Numbered from the stretch's first letter, positions 8,110-16,950 are shown. The stretch is 36,118 bases of DNA from Pusillimonas sp. UBA3987 (GCA_002384935.1 DGCD01000015.1:1-36118), one strand, 5' to 3'. Notes: generated by a model from the sequence alone, not told the origin. Program-made: numbers and translations.

Positions 8110-8979
8110 TTAGCTGCCCAGGCTTAACCAGATCAGCACCACAATACCCAACGCAATGCGGTACCACGCGAACGGGCGGTAAGTATGCCTGGCAATAAAG
8201 CGAAGCAGCGCCTTAACCAATACCAGCGCACTAAAAAATGCCGCCACAAATCCAACGACGATTGCGCTGGTTTGCTCGCCGGATAATACCGAACCATGGC
8301 GGTACAAATCGTAAACGGTTGCCGCCAGCATCGTTGGAATTGCCAGGAAGAATGAAAACTCGGTTGCGGTTTTACGCTCGATACCAGCCATCATCCCGCC
8401 AATAATCGTCGCGCCCGAACGCGACGTACCCGGGATCATCGCAATACATTGTGCGCAGCCAACCGCCAGCGCCTGCTTCCAGGAAATATCTTCCAGCGCT
8501 TGTGTGGACGGGCCTGCACTGCCTTTATGTTGCTCAGGCGAAGACGCAGAATCAGCAAATTTGGCAAACTGCGGCTTGCGCTCAACCCACAACATAATGA
8601 GCCCGCCCAGTATCAGAGTAACGACAAATATAGCCGGATGGTGAAACAGCATCTTGATGTATTGAATCGCCAGCGACCCAATGACCGCAGCCGGCAAAAA
8701 TGCAATGATCAAATTCCGCGTAAACGCCACTTCAGTGCGTTCACGCCGGTAAGTACCCCAAATCAGCTGCCACAGACGATGTCGGAAGATCCACACCACC
8801 GCCAGGATCGAACCGAACTGGATGACCACCTCGAAAACTTTCGCATCGCCCGAATCAAAGCCAATCCATTGGCCAATCAATAATAAATGCGCCGTGCTCG
8901 AAACCGGTATGAATTCCGTAAACCCTTCCACCAATCCCAGAATCAAGGCCTTAAACAAAAACCAGGTACTTTCTGTCAT
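8110..8979 (-). CDS. uppP: Undecaprenyl-diphosphate phosphatase
   Basis: UppP (BacA) dephosphorylates undecaprenyl diphosphate, recycling the lipid carrier for peptidoglycan and other wall polymers; overproduction gives bacitracin resistance in known cases. The 289-aa membrane protein has the first catalytic motif EGFTEFIPVSSTAHL (about residues 18-32) and the second, GTSRSGATI (about 184-192), plus at least seven hydrophobic helices. A longer hydrophilic insert (about 148-170) separates the two halves. It is the last gene of the minus-strand run suhB-terC/corC-uppP, 27 nt after its neighbour. Confidence 0.95.
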   Translation of the reverse strand: MTESTWFLFKALILGLVEGFTEFIPVSSTAHLLLIGQWIGFDSGDAKVFEVVIQFGSILAVVWIFRHRLWQLIWGTYRRERTEVAFTRNLIIAFLPAAVIGSLAIQYIKMLFHHPAIFVVTLILGGLIMLWVERKPQFAKFADSASSPEQHKGSAGPSTQALEDISWKQALAVGCAQCIAMIPGTSRSGATIIGGMMAGIERKTATEFSFFLAIPTMLAATVYDLYRHGSVLSGEQTSAIVVGFVAAFFSALVLVKALLRFIARHTYRPFAWYRIALGIVVLIWLSLGS

Positions 8980-9006
8980 ATGTACAACCTATATTTCCTT
9001 ACTGCA

Positions 9007-10605
9007 TTACGATCCGTCGGAGACGCTGTCGCCATCGGGCATGACGGCAGATCGTTCAACCAGCACAGTCGCAATCCTGCGCCCTTCAAGACGCAATACT
9101 TTGAAAATGAATCTGGCATGCGGGCGCTCGAGCTCGCAGGTAGCACCCGGCGCCGGCAAATGGCCGAAACGCCCCAACAGATACCCGGCCAGTGTCGAAT
9201 AGCCTTCTTCTTCATTAACCAGGCCGTCGGTGCCCAAAACTTGCTCGAGATGGTGAATATCCGCCGCACCGTCAACTTTCCAGCGGTTTTCGTCTTCCTG
9301 GATAATGTCGGGCGACTCGTCTTCATCCGGAAACTCGCCGGCAATGGCTTCGAAAACATCAATGGGCGTTACCACGCCTTCAATCGTGCCGAACTCATCG
9401 GTAACCAGAACCAACTGCCCGCGCGAACGTTTTAACGTTTCCATCAAACGCAATGCCCCGATGGACTCATGCACAATCAGCGGATCACGCAAACGCGATA
9501 ACTTCACATGCCCCGATGTCAGAATGTCAGCCAGCAACTCTTTAGCGCGACCAATGCCGATAACCTCGTCAAGAGAGCCTCGGCATACCGGGAAAAAACT
9601 ATGTGGCGTTTTGATAATCTGCTGGCGGATATCGTCGGGTTGATCGTCCAGGTTAATCCACGAAACATCGTTGCGTGGCGTCATGATGGAGTTGATGTTG
9701 CGATCGGCCAGCGTTAAAACCCCGCTGACCATATTGCGCTCTTCTTCGCCAAAAACCTGGGCGGCCGAACTGGTGGACTTGTCGGTCTGAGGTTGCTCGG
9801 GGCCAACCAGGGGCTTGCGCCCAAGCATGCGCATAATCCCTTCGGCAGTCCGCTCCCGCATGGGCCGGTGCTGCTCTTCTTTTTTCAGATTCCGACGTGC
9901 CACCTGATTCAGGGCTTCTATGAGTACCGAAAACCCGATTGCCGCATACAGGTACCCTTTCGGGACGTGAAAGCCGAAACCCTCGATAACCAGGGAAAAG
10001 CCGATCATAAGCAAAAAGCCAAGACACAACACCACCACGGTGGGATGTGCGTTCACAAACCGGGTAAGCGGCTTGGAGGCAAACAGCATGACGCCCATGG
10101 CAAACACAACGGCCAGCATCATCACTGACAGGTGTTCAACCATGCCGACAGCGGTAATCACCGCGTCGATCGAGAAAACCGCATCCAGAATAATGATCTG
10201 GGTAACGATCAGCCCAAAGCTTGCATGCAAGCGCGCGCCGGAGGCATGTTGGGCCCGGCCTTCAATACGCTCATGCAATTCCAGGGTGCCTTTGAAAAGC
10301 AGGAAAAAACCACCCAGGATCAGGATGAGATCACGACCGGAAAAATCGACCGGCCCCAGCGAAAAAAGCGGCTGGGTCAGCTTGATCATCCATGACATGA
10401 GAGTCAGCAGGGCCAGGCGCATGACCAGTGCCAGAGAAAGGCCCATGATGCGGGCGCGATCTTGCTGATGAGGCGGAAGCTTGTCGACCAGAATGGCGAT
10501 GAAGATCAGGTTATCGATACCCAGAACCACTTCCAGGATAATCAGCGTTGCCAACCCGACCCAGGCTGCGGGATCGCCCATCCAATCGAAAGCAAATGTT
10601 TCCAT
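9007..10605 (-). CDS. TerC family membrane protein with CBS and CorC/HlyC domains
   Basis: The 532-aa protein resembles E. coli YoaE/YegH. The N-terminal part (about 1-235) is a TerC-type membrane domain with about seven helices and the acidic signature EVVLGIDNLIFIAIL. After a cytosolic linker there are two CBS domains (about 300-430: MTPRNDVSWINLDD and LVLVTDEFGTIEGVVTPID), then a CorC/HlyC C-terminal domain (about 445-525). TerC relatives act in metal-ion export, notably manganese, and the CBS pair usually senses nucleotides. The substrate here is unknown. It lies 21 nt after suhB on the same strand. Confidence 0.88.
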   Translation of the reverse strand: METFAFDWMGDPAAWVGLATLIILEVVLGIDNLIFIAILVDKLPPHQQDRARIMGLSLALVMRLALLTLMSWMIKLTQPLFSLGPVDFSGRDLILILGGFFLLFKGTLELHERIEGRAQHASGARLHASFGLIVTQIIILDAVFSIDAVITAVGMVEHLSVMMLAVVFAMGVMLFASKPLTRFVNAHPTVVVLCLGFLLMIGFSLVIEGFGFHVPKGYLYAAIGFSVLIEALNQVARRNLKKEEQHRPMRERTAEGIMRMLGRKPLVGPEQPQTDKSTSSAAQVFGEEERNMVSGVLTLADRNINSIMTPRNDVSWINLDDQPDDIRQQIIKTPHSFFPVCRGSLDEVIGIGRAKELLADILTSGHVKLSRLRDPLIVHESIGALRLMETLKRSRGQLVLVTDEFGTIEGVVTPIDVFEAIAGEFPDEDESPDIIQEDENRWKVDGAADIHHLEQVLGTDGLVNEEEGYSTLAGYLLGRFGHLPAPGATCELERPHARFIFKVLRLEGRRIATVLVERSAVMPDGDSVSDGS

Positions 10606-10626
10606 TAGTTGCGCCCCCGCGTCAAT

Positions 10627-11418
10627 TTATTTTGCATTCAAATGTGCCAGCATTTGCGTGAAAATCTTTGGGCTGCCGGCAATAACGCTGCCGGTTTCAT
10701 ACCAGGTTTGCTCACCTTCAAAGTCGCCGATCAGGCCGCCCGCCTCCAGAATCATGAGCCCGCCTGCTGCGAGATCCCAGCGTTTCAGGTTCTTGCCGCA
10801 AAAACCGTCGATACGACCGCTGGCCACGTAGGCAAGATCCAGAACAGAGGCACCCATGCGACGGACACTGGCGCAACCGGACAGCAGGTTGGCCCAACGC
10901 GAATCGGGAGACACGCCACCACCGGAATCAGGAACATAAGCACTGAGCATCGCATCGTGGTAGCGCGTCAGGCCCGACACCCGGATTCGGCGGTCGTTCA
11001 AAAAGGCACCGCCGCCGCGACTGGCGGTAAACAATTCATTCCGGCTCGGATCGTAAACAACAGCTTGAACGACCTGCCCACGGTGTGCCAACGCAATGGA
11101 AACGGCGTATACAGGATAGCCGTGGATAAAATTGCTTGTGCCGTCGAGAGGGTCGATAATCCACTGGTATTCGGGTACGCCGTCGACTGTTTGCCCGGCC
11201 TCGTGCAAACCCGACTCTTCACACAGGAATCCATGTTCAGGATAGGCTGTGCGCAGCATGTCGATTACGGCCTCTTCAACGTTCTTGTCTACTTCCGTGA
11301 CATAATCTTTAGGCCCCTTACGTGCCACGTGCACACGCTCGAGGTCGAGACTGGCCCGGTTAATGATGGCGCCGGCGCGGCGTGCCGCCTTAATGGCGGT
11401 GTTAAGCATGGGGTGCAT
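10627..11418 (-). CDS. suhB: Inositol monophosphatase family protein
   Basis: This is a magnesium-dependent, lithium-sensitive phosphatase fold. In enteric bacteria SuhB also takes part in the rRNA antitermination complex. The 263-aa protein has the metal-binding signatures EES (residues 67-69), DPLDGT (89-94) followed by NFIHGYP, and WDLAAGGLMILEAGG near the C-terminus. The length matches the family. It is the first gene of a minus-strand run with the TerC/CBS protein and uppP. The start lies 86 nt from the divergent trmJ start, so 11419-11504 should carry both promoters. Confidence 0.92.
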   Translation of the reverse strand: MHPMLNTAIKAARRAGAIINRASLDLERVHVARKGPKDYVTEVDKNVEEAVIDMLRTAYPEHGFLCEESGLHEAGQTVDGVPEYQWIIDPLDGTSNFIHGYPVYAVSIALAHRGQVVQAVVYDPSRNELFTASRGGGAFLNDRRIRVSGLTRYHDAMLSAYVPDSGGGVSPDSRWANLLSGCASVRRMGASVLDLAYVASGRIDGFCGKNLKRWDLAAGGLMILEAGGLIGDFEGEQTWYETGSVIAGSPKIFTQMLAHLNAK

Positions 11419-11504
11419 AAAATTCCGTTTTTAATAACAAATCTGTGTTGGCTACAAGCGCATTTTAGCTGGCTATTTTAAATGACTTCGCTTTTATCAT
11501 CGAA

Positions 11505-12335
11505 ATGAGCAACTTGTTTTCCCGCATTCGTTTCATTATGGTGCAACCCAGTCACCCTGGAAATGTCGGCGCAGCCGCCCGTGCGATTAAAACCATGGGT
11601 TTTGGCGACCTGTGCCTGGTTAATCCTGCACAAGAGAACGTAACCCATCACCCTGATGCCATCGCACTGGCCAGCGGGGCCGTCGACGTACTTGAAAACG
11701 CCAGCCTGGTACCAACCCTGGATGACGCCTTGGCCCCGCTTACCATGGCATTCGCCATGACCGCCCGCGAGCGGGTACTGGGCCCGCCCGTATGCGATAT
11801 TCGCGAAGCCGCGAACCTTAGCAGGCAGCATGTCTGTGCCTACGCAGAAGGTCGAGTCGGCATTGTCGTGGGCACCGAGCGGTCGGGCCTGACCAACGAA
11901 CACATCACGCAATGCCAGCGCATCTGCCACATTCCCGCGAATCCGGCCTACAGCTCGCTGAATGTTGCGCAAGCGCTGCAATTGGCCGCGTGGGAGTTAC
12001 GTTATGCGCTCAACAGCCAGCTCCCCGGCGCCGAACCAAACGATGCATCGGATACCACGCACCCTGTTCAGGCCGAAGGTCGCGGCAACGACCAAGCCAA
12101 CTCCGATGCGGGCGAAGCGCTGGCCTCGCAAGTAAAAATCAATGCCTTTCTGAAACACTGGCAGGAAGCTCTGATCCAGATTCAGTTTCTGAATCCGGCC
12201 TATCCCAAGAAACTGATCCCGCGCATGCATCATCTTTTCGGTCGAAATCAAATGACCAACGACGAAGTCGATATGATGCGCGGCGTTTGTACAGCCATGG
12301 TCAAGGCCGCCAACGGCCAGCTGCGAAAAGACTGA
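11505..12335 (+). CDS. trmJ: tRNA (cytidine/uridine-2'-O-)-methyltransferase TrmJ
   Basis: TrmJ uses S-adenosylmethionine to methylate the 2'-O of nucleotide 32 in several tRNAs. The 276-aa protein is a SPOUT (SpoU) methyltransferase: it begins IRFIMVQPSHPGNVGAAARAIK-like (about residues 8-29), and has the knot motifs GIVVGTERSGL (about 121-131) and SSLNVAQALQLAAWEL (about 149-164). A charged linker (about 172-205) leads to a helical C-terminal extension found in TrmJ. The suhB-trmJ divergent pair is widespread in proteobacteria. Confidence 0.93.
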   Translation: MSNLFSRIRFIMVQPSHPGNVGAAARAIKTMGFGDLCLVNPAQENVTHHPDAIALASGAVDVLENASLVPTLDDALAPLTMAFAMTARERVLGPPVCDIREAANLSRQHVCAYAEGRVGIVVGTERSGLTNEHITQCQRICHIPANPAYSSLNVAQALQLAAWELRYALNSQLPGAEPNDASDTTHPVQAEGRGNDQANSDAGEALASQVKINAFLKHWQEALIQIQFLNPAYPKKLIPRMHHLFGRNQMTNDEVDMMRGVCTAMVKAANGQLRKD

Positions 12336-12372
12336 ACCATTGGCGTGGGGCGGCTCGATCGAAGCGGGTGAT

Positions 12373-13179
12373 TTATTTAATCGGGCGTGAAGGCGGAAGC
12401 TCAATACCCGCGTCACGCAACACTTCCTGCGCACGCTTGTTCATGTCGTTCTGCAGCTCGAACCAGTTACCTGCTTGCGCCCAGGCACGCACGGTGACCA
12501 CCATGGCGTGATCCCGATACTCCGTTACCATAACCATGGGCGCGGGATCATCAAGCGTCAAGGCATGTTGCTTAGCCATGGCCAGCAGCTCGTCCATCGC
12601 ACGGTTGACGTCCTCGCCGTACGGAATGAAAACCGACGCCTGAGCGCGGCGCGTTTGATGACGACTGAGGTTCAGGATTGCACTACCCCAGATATTGCTG
12701 TTGGGCACCATGATAAAGGTACCGTCGTACTGCTTGAAGCGCGTCATGAACAGGCCCACTTCATCCACCATGCCATCAACCGTTCCAACAACCGACACGA
12801 AGTCACCCGCGCGAAACGGACGCAATGCCAATAACATGATGCCGGCCGCGATGTTCTGCAATGTTCCCTGTAAAGACAGGGCAATAGCCAAGCCTGCGGC
12901 ACCCAGCACCGCGATAATGCTTGCTGTCTGGACACCCAGGCGGGCCAGCACCGCAACCAGCACGACGACGCGAATTGCCCAGATGGTAACGGTATAGGCA
13001 ATTGGCACAATGGTTGGATCGATACGCGTAGAGCGGGTCGCGACGCGCCGAACGACACTTCCAATCCAACTGGAAACCAGCCAACCGATAACCAGAATCA
13101 CCAGGGCAATGACCAAATCGAATGCCATTGCCGTAAAACCGGCGGCAACCCAATCAATTAACGTTTGTATGTCGCTCAT
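12373..13179 (-). CDS. mscS: Small-conductance mechanosensitive channel family protein
   Basis: MscS-type channels open on membrane tension and release solutes during osmotic downshock. The 268-aa size is close to E. coli MscS (286 aa). Three hydrophobic helices occupy about residues 10-125. The pore-lining third helix is rich in glycine and alanine (AVLGAAGLAIALSLQGTLQN), and is followed by the beta domain with RPFRAGDFVSV and VPNSNIWGSAILN. It is convergent with trmJ and stands alone. The upstream gap carries two DnaA-box-like sequences, noted separately. Confidence 0.9.
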   Translation of the reverse strand: MSDIQTLIDWVAAGFTAMAFDLVIALVILVIGWLVSSWIGSVVRRVATRSTRIDPTIVPIAYTVTIWAIRVVVLVAVLARLGVQTASIIAVLGAAGLAIALSLQGTLQNIAAGIMLLALRPFRAGDFVSVVGTVDGMVDEVGLFMTRFKQYDGTFIMVPNSNIWGSAILNLSRHQTRRAQASVFIPYGEDVNRAMDELLAMAKQHALTLDDPAPMVMVTEYRDHAMVVTVRAWAQAGNWFELQNDMNKRAQEVLRDAGIELPPSRPIK

Positions 13180-13239
13180 AAATTCCTTTGCGTTTAATTG
13201 TTAATCAAGCCAAAAACGTGTCGACCGATTTTATCGAAC

Positions 13240-13262
13240 TTATCCACCGAAACTGTGGACAA
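13240..13262. promoter_or_regulatory. Inverted pair of DnaA-box-like sequences upstream of mscS
   Basis: TTATCCACC (13240-13248) and TGTGGACAA (13254-13262, TTGTCCACA on the other strand) face each other across 5 bp. Each is one mismatch or less from accepted DnaA-box variants. They sit about 60-85 bp upstream of the mscS start in the 252-bp gap 13180-13431. No dnaA, dnaN or AT-rich unwinding region is nearby, so this is not an origin. It may be chance or a DnaA-sensitive promoter. Confidence 0.35.
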
Positions 13263-13363
13263 CACGATGGAAAACTATTTAATTACACAAAATACCCATT
13301 ACAGAACAACGCTCTGTAAACAGAGTGCACAAATTAACCTAACTTGAAAATATACCTTCCAGA

Positions 13364-13410
13364 TCGCCAAAAACAAGAGCCCGATACAAACACTTTGCTG
13401 TATCGGGCTC
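13364..13410 (-). terminator. Rho-independent terminator of the first liv operon
   Basis: On the minus strand a perfect 12-bp stem (13399-13410 with 13377-13388, GAGCCCGATACA / TGTATCGGGCTC) with a 10-nt loop is followed directly by TTGTTTTT. It lies 22 nt after the livF stop codon and is a textbook terminator for livHMGF. Confidence 0.9.
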
Positions 13411-13431
13411 ATCATTGAAGCGTTGCGGTAA

Positions 13432-14145
13432 TCAGGCCACCGCCACCAGGCGATCCAATGTTTCCGGTTCATCGAGCAATGACTGGCTGGTTGACTGGTG
13501 CACAATTTGCCCACGATCCAGCACAATGGCCTGATCGGTCAGGCCCAGGGCCAACCGCGCGTGCTGCTCCACGACAATCACGGTCAGGCCGGTTTCATGT
13601 ACCAGCCGCCGAATAACACCCAGTAATTCCTGCACGATAATGGGCGCCAGCCCTTCCATGGGTTCATCCAGCAGCAACAGCCGCGGGTTCACCATCAGGG
13701 CTCGCGCAATCGCCAGCATCTGTTGCTCGCCCCCGGATAACTGATTACCCATATTGGCGCGTCGCTCCTCCAGCCTTGGAAACAACTGATATACCTTGGC
13801 AACGTCCCAGTGGCCCGATCGCGCCACCACCGTCAGGTGTTCTTCAACGGTTAATGATGGGTACATATGGCGCTCCTGAGGCACCCAGCCCATACCGTTG
13901 GCAGCCCGTTGATGTGTGGGTACACGCGAGACATCATGCCCGTCCCAGTGAATGGCACCGCTGTGCAATTGCGTTAAGCCAAGCAAGGTGAGCAACAAGG
14001 TCGACTTGCCCACCCCATTTCGACCCAGCAACGCCAGGCTGTCGCCCTCTTTCAACGAAAACGAGATGTCTTCCAGGACAACCGCCTCTCCGTAACCGGC
14101 GAAAACACGATCAACCGTCAGGATGTCTTGCGACGTATTACTCAT
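13432..14145 (-). CDS. livF: Branched-chain-type ABC transporter ATP-binding protein LivF
   Basis: This is the second ATPase subunit of a branched-chain amino acid (HAAT) type importer. The 237-aa protein has Walker A GRNGVGKST (about residues 37-45), the ABC signature LSGGEQQ (about 137-143), and Walker B LLLLDEP (about 158-164). The start overlaps the livG stop by 8 nt and the gene ends the operon livHMGF before a strong terminator. Subunit homology is to amino-acid transporters, but HAAT systems next to aromatic catabolism genes often carry aromatic acids or other carboxylates. The vanAB genes upstream make that plausible here; this is inference. Confidence 0.93.
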   Translation of the reverse strand: MSNTSQDILTVDRVFAGYGEAVVLEDISFSLKEGDSLALLGRNGVGKSTLLLTLLGLTQLHSGAIHWDGHDVSRVPTHQRAANGMGWVPQERHMYPSLTVEEHLTVVARSGHWDVAKVYQLFPRLEERRANMGNQLSGGEQQMLAIARALMVNPRLLLLDEPMEGLAPIIVQELLGVIRRLVHETGLTVIVVEQHARLALGLTDQAIVLDRGQIVHQSTSQSLLDEPETLDRLVAVA

Positions 14146-14896
14146 GTTCGGCCTCCCCCAAATACACTTCCTTCACGCGATGATCCGCCGCGATTTCCTC
14201 GGGGCTGCCCTCTGTTAACACTTTGCCGCCCACCATTACGGTAATGCGCTCGGCAAATCGGAACACCAGGCTCATGTCATGCTCAATAAACAAAATGGTG
14301 ACATCGCGTGGAAGCTGGGAAATCACCTCGAACAATTCCTGGCTTTCCGCCTGCGGGATACCCGCGGCGGGCTCGTCAAGAAGCAGCACCTTCGGGCGTG
14401 TGGCCAGCGCCAGCGCAATTTCCACCAACCGCTGCTTGCCATAGGGCAAGTTGCGCGTACGTGTGTTCATTTCAGTTGCCAGACGCAGCGTTTCCAACAA
14501 TGCAACGGCCTCATCCACCAGGCCCTTTTGCTTTTCCACCGTTTTGTACCACTGCTTGTGCAACCCATCACGTTCGCTCATTGCCAGCACAATAGACTCC
14601 AGCACGGTTAAACCGGCGAATAGCGTATTAATCTGGAAAGTACGCGTCATGCCCAGTTTCACCCGCTCATGCTGGGGCAAGTGGGTGATATCACGATCGC
14701 CCAGGAACACCTTGCCCCGCGTGGGTGGCAACGCGCCGGTGAGCATATTGATGTAGGTGGTTTTACCGGCGCCGTTCGGCCCGATCAGGGCATGGCGGGC
14801 ACCCGGCCTGAACGACAATGTGACATCGCTATTGGCCTGGAAGGCACCCCAGATTTTGGTCAGGCCTTCGGTACGTAAGGTTGTATCCTGGCTCAT
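14138..14896 (-). CDS. livG: Branched-chain-type ABC transporter ATP-binding protein LivG
   Basis: This is the first ATPase subunit of the importer. The 252-aa protein has Walker A GPNGAGKTT (about residues 38-46), the Q-loop region RTFQINTLFAGLTV, the LivG-type signature LPYGKQR in place of LSGGQ, Walker B VLLLDEPAAG, and the H-loop region LFIEHDM. Its C-terminal end (SPEEIAADHRVKEVYLGE) is typical of LivG. It overlaps livM by 4 nt (ATGA) and livF by 8 nt, so the subunits are translationally coupled. Confidence 0.94.
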   Translation of the reverse strand: MSQDTTLRTEGLTKIWGAFQANSDVTLSFRPGARHALIGPNGAGKTTYINMLTGALPPTRGKVFLGDRDITHLPQHERVKLGMTRTFQINTLFAGLTVLESIVLAMSERDGLHKQWYKTVEKQKGLVDEAVALLETLRLATEMNTRTRNLPYGKQRLVEIALALATRPKVLLLDEPAAGIPQAESQELFEVISQLPRDVTILFIEHDMSLVFRFAERITVMVGGKVLTEGSPEEIAADHRVKEVYLGEAEHE

Positions 14897-15909
14897 GAGG
14901 CCCCCTTTTCAGCCGCCCGGTTGCGCCGACGCTCAAGAATCCGTTCTACCGAACCCAAGATGCCGCCGCTGCCCATCATCACAATCACGATCAGCAACAA
15001 GCCAATCCAGAACTGCCAATAAACCGGATTAATGTCGGAAATATAGTGGTGGGCGAACATGAAGACCACCGCACCCAGCATCGCACCATATAAACGCCCG
15101 GCGCCGCCCAGCACCAGAATAATCAGCAAATCGGCCGAACGGATGAAGCCCAGGGAATCGAGCCCCACAAACTGTGTAGTTTGCGCCAGCAACGCACCTG
15201 CCACACCGGCCATGCCCGCGCTGATGGTGTAAATGGCCACCAGCCGCTTGTCGACATTGGCCCCGATGGCCGGCATGCGCTTGGCACCCTCACGAATGCC
15301 GATAAGGCTTAACCCAAACGTGGAGCTCACCAGACGGCGCGCGAAAAGAAACATGATGAACAGCACCGCCAAGCTATAAAAATAGCCTGTTTTACCGTAG
15401 AGGTCGATTTCAAAAATACCAAACAGCGGCCATGTTGAAATACCCCATAAGCCATCGGCGCCGCCGGTGAAGTCGGTTGCCTTGTTGGCAATTTCGTACA
15501 ACATCAAACCAATCCCCAGGGTGACCATCAGTTGGGTCAGTTCATGCCCGCGAACCACCAGGAAGCTGGTGATATAGCCCAGGATGGCGGCCAGAACCGC
15601 GGCCATGAGCAAGGCACTGAACGGCTCGCCCCAGCCATGCGTCGACAACAGGCCCGAGGTATAAGCCCCCACCCCGAAAAAGGCCGCATGTCCCAACGAC
15701 ACGATGCCGGCATAGCCCAGGATCAGGTCAAGCGACAAGGCGAACAGCGCCAGAATCATCATCTGGCTGATGAGCACCAGGTTGGTGGGGAACAGGAAAT
15801 AAGCCACAAACGGCAGAATCCAGAAAAGGTATTCCAGTTTGTGCCAGCGATCATTGGGCACGCGCGGGGCGGGCAGACGATCGACGATAGAAAGTGATTG
15901 CAGACTCAT
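14893..15909 (-). CDS. livM: Branched-chain-type ABC transporter permease LivM
   Basis: This is one of the two membrane subunits of the importer. The 338-aa protein is hydrophobic, with about 9-10 helices and the family sequence LILGYAGIVSLGHAAFFGVGAY (shortened: GYAGIVSLGHAAFFG) near residue 63. Near the C-terminus it has ILVLGGAGRLYGAMLGAVVF, the cytoplasmic EAA-like loop that contacts the ATPases. It overlaps livH by 4 nt (ATGA) and livG by 4 nt. The N-terminal stretch before the first helix is longer than in short LivM proteins. Confidence 0.93.
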   Translation of the reverse strand: MSLQSLSIVDRLPAPRVPNDRWHKLEYLFWILPFVAYFLFPTNLVLISQMMILALFALSLDLILGYAGIVSLGHAAFFGVGAYTSGLLSTHGWGEPFSALLMAAVLAAILGYITSFLVVRGHELTQLMVTLGIGLMLYEIANKATDFTGGADGLWGISTWPLFGIFEIDLYGKTGYFYSLAVLFIMFLFARRLVSSTFGLSLIGIREGAKRMPAIGANVDKRLVAIYTISAGMAGVAGALLAQTTQFVGLDSLGFIRSADLLIILVLGGAGRLYGAMLGAVVFMFAHHYISDINPVYWQFWIGLLLIVIVMMGSGGILGSVERILERRRNRAAEKGAS

Positions 15910-16772
15910 GCGCGCCTCGTGATCAGACCGTTAGGGAAAAACAGCAGCAGCACAACCATCAGGACATAGATAACGAACGCCCCGATTTCCGGCACATAGT
16001 ATTTGCCCGCCACATCGAAAATACCCAGCAAAATCGCAGCAACCAGCGGCCCGCGAATCGTGCCCGCACCACCAACCGCCACCACAATCAGGAAATAAAC
16101 CATCCATTTAAGCGGGAAGGTGGGATCCAGGCCCAGCACATCAATGCCCAGCACACCGCCCAGGCCGGCCAGGCCGGAGCCCAGCGCAAAGGTCAGGCTG
16201 AACACCCGGTTCACATTTATACCCAGGCCTTTCGAGGCTTGTTGATTGTCGACCGAGGCGCGTATTTGGGCACCAAAACGCGTACGCTCGATCAGCAGGC
16301 CCAGGGCAATCGTGATCAGAATCACCACGCCGATCAGGAACAGGCGATAAACACCAAAGCCAATGTCGAACACCCTGAACTGCCCACGCAGCCACTCGGG
16401 CAGATTCACCGGCTGAAGCGTTGGGCCCCAGAAAAAGGTGAAGGTGGCAATCACCATGAAAACCAGGCCAATTGAGAACAAAACCTGGTCAAGCGGATCG
16501 GCCTCATAAAGTCGCTGATAAAGCGTGCGTTCAAGAATAAACCCCGCCAGGGCAGCCGCCAGGAACGCAATGGGCAGCGTGGCCAGGAAAGGCACACCCA
16601 GGCGCGTCATGAGCTCGACACTCACATAGCCGCCCAGCATGGCAAATGCACCATGAGCCAGGTTCACGAAGTTCATCAGCCCCATCGTGACCGACAAACC
16701 CACACTGATCAGAAACAACAGCGCCCCGAACGCAACGCCGTCGAACACCACGCCGATTAAATTACCCAGCAT
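15906..16772 (-). CDS. livH: Branched-chain-type ABC transporter permease LivH
   Basis: This is the other membrane subunit of the importer. From ATG 16772 (with GGAGG 5 nt upstream) it has 288 aa and about eight helices. Family features are MGLMNFVNLAHGAFAMLGGY near residue 32 and VVAVGGAGTIRGPLVAAILLG near the C-terminus. An in-frame TTG at 16811 would add 13 residues but has no ribosome-binding site. No substrate-binding protein gene accompanies this operon within the window, so the system must borrow one from elsewhere or share the one at 21 kb. A 24-codon upstream frame overlaps its start (separate entry). Confidence 0.93.
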   Translation of the reverse strand: MLGNLIGVVFDGVAFGALLFLISVGLSVTMGLMNFVNLAHGAFAMLGGYVSVELMTRLGVPFLATLPIAFLAAALAGFILERTLYQRLYEADPLDQVLFSIGLVFMVIATFTFFWGPTLQPVNLPEWLRGQFRVFDIGFGVYRLFLIGVVILITIALGLLIERTRFGAQIRASVDNQQASKGLGINVNRVFSLTFALGSGLAGLGGVLGIDVLGLDPTFPLKWMVYFLIVVAVGGAGTIRGPLVAAILLGIFDVAGKYYVPEIGAFVIYVLMVVLLLFFPNGLITRRA

Positions 16773-16831
16773 CGCGGCCTCCGGTGTTTTGTGCACGACA
16801 CAAAGCCGCAAATTGATAATTTCCAGGACAT
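16757..16831 (-). CDS. Putative 24-codon leader ORF overlapping livH
   Basis: An ATG at 16831, preceded by GGAG with a 6-nt spacer, opens a 24-codon frame (MSWKLSICGF..., three cysteines). It ends at TAA 16757-16759, 16 nt inside livH in another frame. The ribosome-binding site is at least as good as that of livH. Such an overlap could couple livH translation to passage of ribosomes through the leader. There is no run of one amino acid that would point to classical attenuation. It could be chance. Confidence 0.35.
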   Translation of the reverse strand: MSWKLSICGFVSCTKHRRPRCWVI

Positions 16832-16903
16832 TGTTGTCTCCGTTTTTGTTTTAAACCACTAAACTTTATTTCAAAAAATGACACCGCCCCAGCATTGTTC
16901 CAA

Positions 16904-16929
16904 AAAAACGCCGCATCAGCGGCGTTTTT
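16904..16929 (-). terminator. Terminator after vanB
   Basis: A perfect 11-bp inverted repeat (AAAAACGCCGC, loop ATCA, GCGGCGTTTTT) with T runs on both strands lies 22 nt past the vanB stop on the minus strand. It should end the vanAB transcript, so livHMGF probably has its own promoter in 16773-16900. Confidence 0.85.
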
Positions 16930-16950
16930 CTGTAAAAGCTAAGGAACACC

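Noticed and set aside
10609..11481. Open frame of 290 codons opposite suhB
   Set aside because: suhB carries all metal-binding motifs on the minus strand; the opposite frame has none.
13240..13262. Replication origin from DnaA-like boxes
   Set aside because: Only two boxes occur, with no dnaA/dnaN/gyrB neighbours and no AT-rich unwinding element.
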